A DNA stretch of 64,000 nucleotides from Phoronis australis (taxonomy: Eukaryota; Phoronida; Phoronidae): contig NMRA01000038.1 of NCBI GenBank assembly GCA_002633005.1, forward strand, positions 891,329 to 955,328, written 5' to 3'. Under the pieces are notes generated by a model. The model ran no database searches and was not told the DNA's origin. It worked only from the letters and a program-made list of their open reading frames with translations. Position numbers and translations under genes: made by a program. Shown here one piece after another: positions 59,601 through 64,000 of the stretch; the first letter of the stretch is position 1; the number at the start of each line of letters is the position of its first letter.

Positions 59601-61423
59601 TTGGGTGGGGTTTGTTCTCTAAGGTAGGGTAGTGGTTCCATATTGTGGGTTTGTGGTATCGTCATGGATAAAGGTTGGGCAATAGTGCCAGCAGCAGGGA
59701 GTATTGTCAGGTACTCATTTTTACTGATTGTGTAAGTATAGTTTACCTATGACTCAACCACATCTTGGCATTATTTTTTACATTGTTCAACTTGTTACTA
59801 CCGTTGTTAAAATGTTAAAGTGATGTTGACCATTTTATTTTTATTTTGTAGTGTGAACCAATCATGCAGGCTTCGGAGTTCAACAGCTACGTGTGTCATT
59901 TGAAGGAAATGCGTTTTTCCTACACAGAGAAGGTATGAACTTGAATTGGAGTTGGTGAAGGCAACTGATTTTTTTTTCTGTTGCATGTTTTCCAATTTCC
60001 TAAAAATAACACAACAAGTGTTATAAATGACAGTTGACCGACAAACTCGCTCAGGACAATGTGGTATGGAAAGTATTGCTGATTACTAAACAAGGCATTA
60101 TTCTTCACAGCTATGAAGTTTGAAGGCGATCATACCATTTGGCATTAGCGACACTAGCATGGCTTACATAGGGTCAGCCATAATCCTATTTGGAAAATTT
60201 GTGACTATAGAAATTACAGATTTTTGAATCAATATTCATTTGTAAGCTTATCAACCGTCTCAGTGGTTCATGCAACTTACAGGAGATGTGAAATAAATGA
60301 AACTCCCACATTTATTCACTTGCTTTGTTGATTTCTTCTGACAAACTATAACTTTTCATGTCATTAACAGATTTTTCTCGGTGATCTTTCGACTCCCAGA
60401 CGTATTAGTTTTCACCTGAGGAGCCCTCTTGGCCTTGCGGGGAACTTTGAATTGTATAACTGTGTCAACCCTTTTGTACGAAAATTGGCTATTCAGTACT
60501 TAATTTCTGTTGACTCGTGGGGTACACTGAAAACCTGATGCAATTATATCGAGTATTTGCATCAAAAGAATTTTCTTCACTTTTGTTTTCCAGGAAGCCA
60601 GCTGCCATATTCTGGAGGAGCTGTCCTTTGTGTGGGACACGGGCTTCCACATGTGTCTGTTGGAGACTGTTAGAGACACACTGGAGCTAAGGCCAAAACT
60701 ACAAGGTAAAAAGTGGCCAACTGTTTATTATTTCTGATTATCTAAACCGAACTTATCCAGAGGTCCTGCCAAAAGAATGCAAACTTTGTCCTCTGTGTCT
60801 TGCCATTGTTATAATGTTCTCATTCTTTTTGATGAATTGCGCAATTATTGACCTATGAAGTAACGTTGTTTTCAGGATTTCAAGATGTAGTAAGGAACTC
60901 GGACCACTTTAATCATCTCATTTTTGGGTATGAAAAGCAACATAGTTTGCTTTGAATGTTTATAATTTTGTTTTATTTGTTTGTTTCAGAAGTCTGTGAA
61001 AAGTAGTCAGATGGTGTAGATTGCATTTGTAAATATTGCTTGGCTTGATTCTCAGCTACACTTAAAACAACATGATCTTCCATTGACTTGCCTGCCATCT
61101 GTGGGGCTCATGTTCTGAACTTCCATATACCTACCTGCCATCTTTAGGGGGCATTATCATGTTTTGAACACCCATAGACTTGCCAGCCAGACTTGTGTCC
61201 TGAACATCCGTATACTTGCCTGTGGGGATTGTCATGTTCTAAACACCCATTGAACTGTCTGCCATCTTTTGGGCTTATCATGTTCTGTTACAGCTCTTTC
61301 CAAACACCAGACAATCTCTGCAGCTAAAACGCCTACATCAAAGTCTTCCATTCCATTGACATCTGTCCACGTGTTAGTCCAGGCTAATCTGATGGTATCT
61401 CTTCAGTTGTCCAAGCAGCACAG
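41588..61423 (+). CDS. BLTP2: Bridge-like lipid transfer protein 2, 5' part (about 21 exons of a split gene)
   Basis: BLTP2 (KIAA0100; hobbit in flies, Fmp27 relatives in fungi) is a rod-shaped protein anchored in the ER that moves lipids to the plasma membrane through a long hydrophobic groove. Twenty-one exons with compatible phases encode about 797 residues, roughly the first third. They follow human KIAA0100 in order: KVGYFNFRNVTIQ, AVCVGDVRV, TSVHVKSINLMLLK, FLQYIPRVIDLTIEG, LSNLHASVK, HLCYFHEEVQYWHTAI, VTASAILTDVCASV, YQVETTVSCLQLEW, FSWKDVNVLA, FVWDTGFHMCLLE and IPLTSVHVLVQANLMVSLQL. The count of residues also agrees with the human position reached. The start exon is tentative, one intron looks GC-AG, and exons after 61423 are not found within the window. 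Confidence 0.92.
41718..41841 (+). CDS. BLTP2: BLTP2 exon: membrane-proximal segment
   Basis: The exon begins after ATTTCAG and ends before GTAAGT. It encodes VIAWIACWLLERYLKIEAKV and then EKVGYFNFRNVTIQLRDNLV. This matches human [20 protein letters not shown] and the following NVSLKF. The short hydrophobic run VIAWIACWLL may be part of the ER anchor. Confidence 0.88.
42460..43775 (-). repeat. Dispersed repeat with CTCF-like motifs, copy D (inverted)
   Basis: This copy is inverted relative to A to C, from TATGCGCCCACATATTTATA to the block with CATTTCAACGCTCCGCG. It carries six exact minus-strand matches to CCASYAGRKGGCRS at 42636-42649, 42781-42794, 42941-42954, 43230-43243, 43525-43538 and 43664-43677. 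Two more differ at one position, near 43085 and 43382. The motif sits at matching places in successive subunits. No coding capacity is seen. Confidence 0.85.
44275..44675 (+). repeat. Dispersed repeat family R2, copy 2
   Basis: It aligns with the reverse complement of 2638-3055 over about 400 bp. Confidence 0.8.
45353..45402 (+). CDS. BLTP2: BLTP2 50-nt exon
   Basis: The acceptor is TATTTCTAG and the donor GTAAGT. It encodes QLDCLSFSSSFVNNEI plus two bases. Phase 0 in and phase 2 out fit both neighbours, and human VEIDNLWISSKLLSHDLP occupies this position. It is short, and detectable only from phase and position. Confidence 0.8.
45562..45749. mobile_element. Inverted-repeat element with tRNA-like interior, copy 1
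   Basis: CTAAGTCTGGTCAGC at the left is inverted at the right end. The inner arms contain CACATCATGTGACC and GGTCACGTGATGTGG. Between them, read in reverse, lies a B-box-like GGGTTCAAGTCC. A relative is at 56664-56830. Flanking bases are also similar between copies, so the true ends may lie further out. Confidence 0.75.
45803..46120 (+). repeat. Dispersed repeat family R4, copy 1
   Basis: It aligns with 48190-48505 over about 310 bp, including ATTGAAATTCACT, CACCTACAGAT and TTTAAC/TTAACACCTTTCC. Both copies lie in BLTP2 introns in the same orientation. Confidence 0.8.
46458..46614 (+). CDS. BLTP2: BLTP2 exon
   Basis: The acceptor is TCCTCTAG and the donor GTATTT. After the T that completes ACT it encodes KPFAVCVGDVRVELNNTTYR, a serine-rich stretch, and LSSAWLRILPWIQ. 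Human KIAA0100 has YVALCFGEVRI and LLKIFCQLF here. It leaves in phase 0. Confidence 0.92.
46995..47108 (-). repeat. Dispersed repeat family R5, copy 1
   Basis: The reverse complement matches 50213-50325: GTAAGTCTTGGAAATAGCAG, ATGTTTGGTAAAATTTTCAG and TGATACAGTT. The two copies lie inverted in the same gene. Confidence 0.75.
47155..47664. repeat. 34-bp minisatellite, 15 copies
   Basis: The unit is GGCATGAACGTTAACACTCA plus GGCAGCCATATTGT. Fifteen units fill exactly 510 bp. Later units vary (GCGCCAATATTG, GCAGCCATTTTG). It lies 243 bp before the next BLTP2 exon. Each unit carries GCCATNTTG, the YY1 core shape, and GTTAAC. Confidence 0.95.
47907..48086 (+). CDS. BLTP2: BLTP2 exon
   Basis: Its 60 codons lie between ATTCCAG and GTAATA. 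It encodes MTSVHVKSINLMLLK, then AECLIHCQVQDFQWEC and IIQEVEQ. Human reads FSIHVDAINIMVLK. Both ends are phase 0; the ATG at its start is internal. Confidence 0.95.
48190..48505 (+). repeat. Dispersed repeat family R4, copy 2
   Basis: This is the second copy of 45803-46120, about as long and in the same orientation. Confidence 0.8.
48690..48910 (+). repeat. tRNA-derived SINE, copy 2
   Basis: The tRNA-like head contains GTGGCCTAGTG and the B box GGGTTCGAGTCCC. The body matches 13748-13985 (GTTTCTAGCTCCT, GTTCCGGGTGATCAGTGC). The tail ends in TTATTTTTTAAAA, 26 bases before the next exon. Confidence 0.88.
48937..49023 (+). CDS. BLTP2: BLTP2 exon
   Basis: The acceptor is ACATTTTAG and the donor GTATGC, giving 29 codons in phase 0. 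It encodes EGLVQPQLAHWSSGFQVLLL and VNTLKLEPQ, aligned with the human LVELSLALDLCLKVG region. The acceptor tract lies just beyond the SINE tail. Confidence 0.85.
49768..49858 (+). CDS. BLTP2: BLTP2 exon with apparent GC donor
   Basis: The acceptor is TTTTTCAG. It encodes LFKVSLRAPRVLVTEGLIQR and LQAARQDAPM. No GT donor keeps the frame, but ATGG|GCAAGT gives phase 1. This completes GAC with the next exon. The human counterpart is ITVDVWTLHAELHEGLFQ. Confidence 0.85.
50205..50325 (+). repeat. Dispersed repeat family R5, copy 2
   Basis: This is the inverted partner of 46995-47108. Confidence 0.75.
50494..50635 (+). CDS. BLTP2: BLTP2 exon
   Basis: The acceptor is ATTTCAG and the donor GTTAGT. 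It encodes PTRCHQNVSAHSQSVSPLMS, then FLQYIPRVIDLTIEGSTVKF and SRETAQ. The human counterpart is [20 protein letters not shown]. It leaves in phase 2. Confidence 0.92.
50768..50872. repeat. CA-rich microsatellite/minisatellite
   Basis: Runs of ACAC are arranged in ~22-bp units with CATGCACGCACACACTCACA. The open frames here (His/Thr repeats, or Cys/Val on the other strand) are repeat artefacts. Confidence 0.92.
51132..51232 (+). CDS. BLTP2: BLTP2 exon
   Basis: The acceptor is TTCATCAG and the donor GTAGGT. It encodes DLTVAVGLVSATAKHSRHEP, then GMVTCGDLAVKIE. Human HLTWTLKLLQFLYH aligns to its start. It is entered in phase 2 and left in phase 1. Confidence 0.9.
51891..51955 (+). CDS. BLTP2: BLTP2 exon
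   Basis: The acceptor is CATTCTAG and the donor GTATTG. It encodes FQGSSPQSKLGSLSNLHASV plus K, matching human CLNSLKASVQ. It leaves in phase 0. Confidence 0.9.
52401..52580 (+). repeat. Dispersed repeat family R3, copy 2
   Basis: TTGACCTATC at the left recurs inverted at the right (GATAGGTCAA), giving short terminal inverted repeats. The interior matches the reverse complement of 23340-23500. Confidence 0.7.
52953..53104 (+). CDS. BLTP2: BLTP2 exon
   Basis: The acceptor is TCTTGCAG and the donor GTTTGT. It encodes IMTDTVDAYCKLVSPHLCYF and HEEVQYWHTAITKLKVRRK. Human VLNTCIIHYRHQEFSHWL is the counterpart. It leaves in phase 2. Confidence 0.95.
53496..53812. repeat. 23-bp minisatellite, about 14 copies
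   Basis: The unit is TTGGTGTTATATAGCAGTGT plus ATA, very homogeneous. A few units have ACATAG, ATACAG or GTATGTT. It lies in a BLTP2 intron. Confidence 0.95.
54268..54422 (+). CDS. BLTP2: BLTP2 exon
   Basis: The acceptor is GCCTACAG and the donor GTACAG. It encodes SLLSSVLTKKRVTASAILTD, then VCASVATATHAGFSAGLTHA and KFTVRHTPESS. Human FSTSISNVNISIQLG and ALGFNSISLDY align. It leaves in phase 1. Confidence 0.93.
54801..54990. mobile_element. 190-bp MITE, nearly full-length palindrome
   Basis: TACACCTTATTCATGCAGTC at the left is mirrored by GACTGCATGAATTAGGTGTA at the right. The arms continue with GCCATTTTAAAAGTGA, then AATGCATT against AATGCATTG. The whole element can fold into one long hairpin. 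It lies in a BLTP2 intron. Confidence 0.9.
55113..55243 (+). CDS. BLTP2: BLTP2 exon
   Basis: The acceptor is CTTTTTCAG and the donor GTATGT. It encodes THSAVLFEGAHCRLAAEQRN, then HAWDTVLFLNRVDAD. Human GVLTVDHLCWRVG and HVWGEALVLDSFTLQ align. It leaves in phase 0. Confidence 0.92.
55708..55927 (+). CDS. BLTP2: BLTP2 exon
   Basis: The acceptor is TTTTCAG and the donor GTGACA. It encodes FIKNGRQYQVETTVSCLQLE and ATGLVQLLTAVNKSMG, then an acidic, probably disordered stretch. Human [20 protein letters not shown] is the counterpart. It leaves in phase 1. Confidence 0.94.
55928..58240. other. BLTP2 intron
   Basis: This 2.3-kb intron holds the inverted-repeat element at 56664-56830. Otherwise nothing is recognised. 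Confidence 0.65.
56664..56830. mobile_element. Inverted-repeat element with tRNA-like interior, copy 2
   Basis: TTAAGTCTGGT at the left is inverted at the right (ACCAAACTTAA). An inner hairpin AAAAGATTTCTGCC / GGCAGAAATCTTTT encloses GATTCGAGTCCC. It is related to 45562-45749. Confidence 0.78.
58241..58339 (+). CDS. BLTP2: BLTP2 exon
   Basis: The acceptor is TTTCCAG and the donor GTAAGT. It encodes CNKSSESQFSWKDVNVLAKC, then NGVNVFLCCGYR. Human SLLWKVDLKVEDMNLF aligns. It leaves in phase 1. Confidence 0.92.
59098..59163 (+). CDS. BLTP2: BLTP2 exon
   Basis: The acceptor is TGTGTAG and the donor GTGAGC. It encodes CPGQFILVSHSGQSYVTNVP plus D. Both phases fit, and the following intron is only 58 bp. 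Confidence 0.88.
59222..59328 (+). CDS. BLTP2: BLTP2 exon
   Basis: The acceptor is TCCCGCAG and the donor GTAAGC. It encodes GAMLRINSAGLVSRHGKVSF, then DTQGVKCVHLPKLNK. It leaves in phase 0. Confidence 0.9.
59852..59932 (+). CDS. BLTP2: BLTP2 exon
   Basis: The acceptor is TTTTGTAG and the donor GTATGA, giving 27 codons. It encodes CEPIMQASEFNSYVCHLKEM, then RFSYTEK. Human VLSLSMLSITYHS occupies this position. Confidence 0.9.
60371..60475 (+). CDS. BLTP2: BLTP2 exon, 3' boundary uncertain
   Basis: The acceptor ATTAACAG is followed by IFLGDLSTPRRISFHLRSPL and GLAGNFELYNCVNPF. The donor TTTT|GTACGA is weak but is the only nearby GT that keeps phase 0 with the next exon. Similarity to the human protein is low here, so the exon rests on phase and position. 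Confidence 0.65.
60594..60705 (+). CDS. BLTP2: BLTP2 exon
   Basis: The acceptor is TTTTCCAG and the donor GTAAAA. It encodes EASCHILEELSFVWDTGFHM, then CLLETVRDTLELRPKLQ. Human [20 protein letters not shown] is the counterpart. It leaves in phase 1. Confidence 0.94.
61294..61423 (+). CDS. BLTP2: BLTP2 exon (last recognised in window)
   Basis: The acceptor is CTGTTACAG and the donor GTTGGT. It encodes LSKHQTISAAKTPTSKSSIP, then LTSVHVLVQANLMVSLQLSK. Human RLLNLTLEVSTAKLTAFV aligns. It leaves in phase 2. No phase-compatible next exon is visible before the window ends. Confidence 0.92.
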
Positions 61424-61760
61424 GTTGGTTACAGCTTCTGTTTAGGACTGTGCATGATACATTCAAAATGTAGAACCCTACACGACATGTTCACAAAGCC
61501 GCATGTGCAGCTAAATACTCCTTTTATTAAAACTAGAAACCAGTGTACGTCCAGCTGAATTTTGTGAAAACCTCTAAATTCTTTTGAAACTCTGCCCGTT
61601 TCACAGCACCATGTATTTCATCAGTGTTATTTGTACAAGAACTGCTGTCATCAAGAAGCCTGTTTATCAGGAGCACTGATCTAAGGTCCTGTTGTGTGAA
61701 GCAGGGCAATTACTGCTTTAGCGATGACTTTGCAGCTGTTAAACACTGGCTCAAATGAAT

Positions 61761-61888
61761 ATAGATTATAACATGGCGAAGTCGTTTTCCCCCGTAATCT
61801 AGAGCCCGAGTGGATTTTGGAGAATTCTCCAAAATCCACGAGGGTTCTAGATAAGGGGGATAACGACTGAGAATGTGTAATAATCTAT
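61761..61888. repeat. 128-bp near-perfect palindrome
   Basis: It is centred on the EcoRI-type GAATTC at 61822-61827. Arms of about 60 bp share ATAGATTAT, AGTCGTT, CCCCC, TCTAGA and a perfect core GTGGATTTTGGAGAATTCTC. It is probably a MITE remnant or a cruciform-prone sequence. Confidence 0.9.
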
Positions 61889-62510
61889 TTATATCACACA
61901 CTGAATGATGAACATTGCAATAAATGAATCTACCTTTCTCGACTCGCCTCGACTTTTGTAACTACTTTCTGTCAGAGGCCTGGTGTCAGTGGTCGTGACC
62001 GTTTAAGAAACGCCAACTTTTTCTTGTTAGAATGATGTTTTTACTTAAAACCAAAGAAGCAAAATAAAAATAAAGGGAATCTGTAAAATAATTTTTAAGG
62101 AACTAATCTAGCTTACTTCGCATCTTTTCATGCTAAACTTCCACCGTGAAAATATCGTCTGCTACAGTAGGTAACCAATGGTTACTGAGTATAATGTCTA
62201 ATTCAAAGGATCCTGGCGACACATTGCTCGCATTCAAACTGGAGATCAATGACTTACAAATGAAAGAAAATGACAGATAAATTTTACTGAATTAAAGATG
62301 TCGTTTATTGAAATTGTGCATCTTATTTTTCATAGGGTATAAATGTCGGTACCATGCCATTTGTTGAACATGCGATTGTTGCGCGTGCTCATCGAAGTTT
62401 TTTATTTTCTCATTCGATGACGTCAGCTGCTGCATGGTGCAGTAGTAAAGTCGACAACTCGAAACTCTTGCGAAGCGGGCTTGAAACCGGGCTCTGTTTC
62501 CCGACAAAAT

Positions 62511-62533
62511 GTTATTTAACGCCGTTAAATAAC
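62511..62533. repeat. Perfect 10-bp inverted repeat
   Basis: GTTATTTAAC and GTTAAATAAC are separated by GCC. Confidence 0.9.
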
Positions 62534-63589
62534 TAATTAATGGGTTTATTTAACGGTTGTATTGGCCATTTGAGGCTGATATTGTGGTATAAACTGATAT
62601 ATTTTGGACTGAAACTGGTGATTTTTGAACTGTTTAGCTTCCTCGTTATTGTAAGATCTTTTATTACGTAAGGAAATAGGATGACAATTAGCCAAAATAG
62701 ATGTTATGTTTCGTTCTCTGGTAGCTGTTTTAGTAACTCTTTGAACCAGGGTAGATAATTTGCTTGCTGGGCAAGCATATGAACACTAGATTGCTATTTG
62801 GATTTAACCTCGTTTTGGAAATCCCTGTTGTCTGGAGTTAACACCAAACGATATGTTTTTGCAATGATTAGAGGCTTGGCACAATCCCATCAAAATTGTC
62901 TCTGATTAAAGTTTGACAACACTCGACAATATTATCTTACTACAACAAAAGTTCCAGTTCATTTCTAAGCGATTAACCAGCCCTCGCTGTCTGGCAGTCT
63001 GGTAATTGGTTTTATTGGAATCAGCAATAGGTTTGTATGAGTGTTCGCATCTCCTGTTTGATCTCCTTGGCCTTGTCCACAAATTAAGTGTCTCAAAAAA
63101 CAGACATAGATACGCTCCAAACTTCGCAAATATGAAGTTAAGGGTGATTATTAGTTTCTGGTAATAATGGCACGCAACAACCTTCAGTATTTGTTAAAAT
63201 CTTTGAAAATTTTACCTCTGACATCACTTTGAATTTCTTTACCTTTTGCTGAATGATAAATGTTTAGTCATAACCATGGTATCAAAGAAAAGTCTTGTGG
63301 ACTCAATTTTTTGTTTTGGTAAAGCGACTTGTATCAGGAGATGGTGACATCTTTGCTGAAGTAAAATTTCCTCAGAAATGCTGTTCACTGGTAATTTAAT
63401 GTTCACAATTCCACTAAAATGAGAGTTATTCTGGCATTTCATTCCAAATTGCATGCAACCTTGTTAACAAAAAGTAGTTTATTGAAGAAATGGCACAAAA
63501 AAGTAATTTGACAATAGGTGGTGCTTTATTACATGCTTCTATAAATGGCCAATTGCCCTAACTGCTGCCTTCCATGTGCAACATTTCAG

Positions 63590-64000
63590 ATCTTACTGTG
63601 GTATTGGTTGTTCATCTTACTAACTGTGGTATTGGTTGTTCATCTTACTAACCGTGGTATTGGTTGTTCATCTTACTAACCGTGGTATTGGTTGTTCATC
63701 TTACTAACCGTGGTATTGGTTGTTCATCTTACTAACCGTGGTATTGGTTGTTCATCTTACTAACCGTGGTATTGGTTGTTCATCTTACTAACCGTGGTAT
63801 TGGTTGTTCATCTTACTAACCGTGGTATTGGTTGTTCATCTTACTAACCGTGGTATTGGTTGTTCATCTTACTAACCGTGGTATTGGTTGTTCATCTTAC
63901 TAACCGTGGTATTGGTTGTTCATCTTACTAACCGTGGTATTGGTTGTTCATCTTACTAACCGTGGTATTGGTTGTTCATCTTACTAACCGTGGTATTGGT
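63590..64000. repeat. 28-bp minisatellite, about 14-15 copies, cut by window end
   Basis: The unit is ACCGTGGTATTGGTTGTTCA plus TCTTACTA. After the first one or two units (CTGTGG) the copies are identical as far as the window reaches, so the full array length is unknown. Confidence 0.96.

Larger units (their letters stand above)
61424..64000. other. BLTP2 intron (or unresolved exons) to window end
   Basis: It contains the palindrome at 61761-61888, a small palindrome at 62511-62533 and the terminal 28-bp minisatellite. No further exon could be supported. Confidence 0.6.

Noticed and set aside
60871-60895. Possible micro-exon after TTTTCAG with a following GTAAGG
   Set aside because: The flanking BLTP2 exons already join in phase without it.

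Overview
The window is nuclear DNA of an intron-rich animal. The evidence is two conserved metazoan genes split into short, phase-compatible exons, dense dispersed repeats, tRNA-derived SINEs, MITEs and many minisatellites. Nothing looks prokaryotic. The protein fragments are well diverged from the human proteins, and the repeat content suggests a marine invertebrate, possibly a lancelet or hemichordate. I cannot fix the species from sequence alone.

Left part, minus strand (1 to 36.1 kb): the 5' part of MED13, the subunit linking the CDK8 kinase module to Mediator. Seven coding exons run from an ATG at 36114 down to 1500, about 373 residues, all with compatible splice phases. The gene continues beyond the left edge. 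Intron 2 is about 24 kb. It carries repeats and a 0.65-kb near-identical duplication joined by a single N, probably an assembly artefact from two haplotypes.

Middle (36.1 to 41.6 kb): a promoter-like segment upstream of MED13, then a 3.85-kb DNA transposon (36953-40800) with about 180-bp terminal inverted repeats and a candidate 3-bp target duplication. It holds a decayed gene of a widespread uncharacterised animal family with nuclease-like acidic motifs. A smaller inverted-repeat element is nested inside it.

Right part, plus strand (41.6 to 61.4 kb): the 5' part of the BLTP2/KIAA0100/hobbit gene for a bridge-like lipid transfer protein at ER-plasma membrane contacts. About 21 exons encode roughly 797 of an expected ~2,200 residues. 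The start exon is tentative, one intron appears to be GC-AG, and the gene continues past the right edge. Its introns hold large minisatellites, a SINE abutting an exon, MITEs and a 128-bp palindrome.

MED13 and BLTP2 are divergently arranged; no functional link is implied. The most intriguing non-genic signal is a dispersed ~1.2-kb repeat family (four copies) whose internal subunits carry many exact matches to the CTCF core consensus, in one copy six in the same direction.
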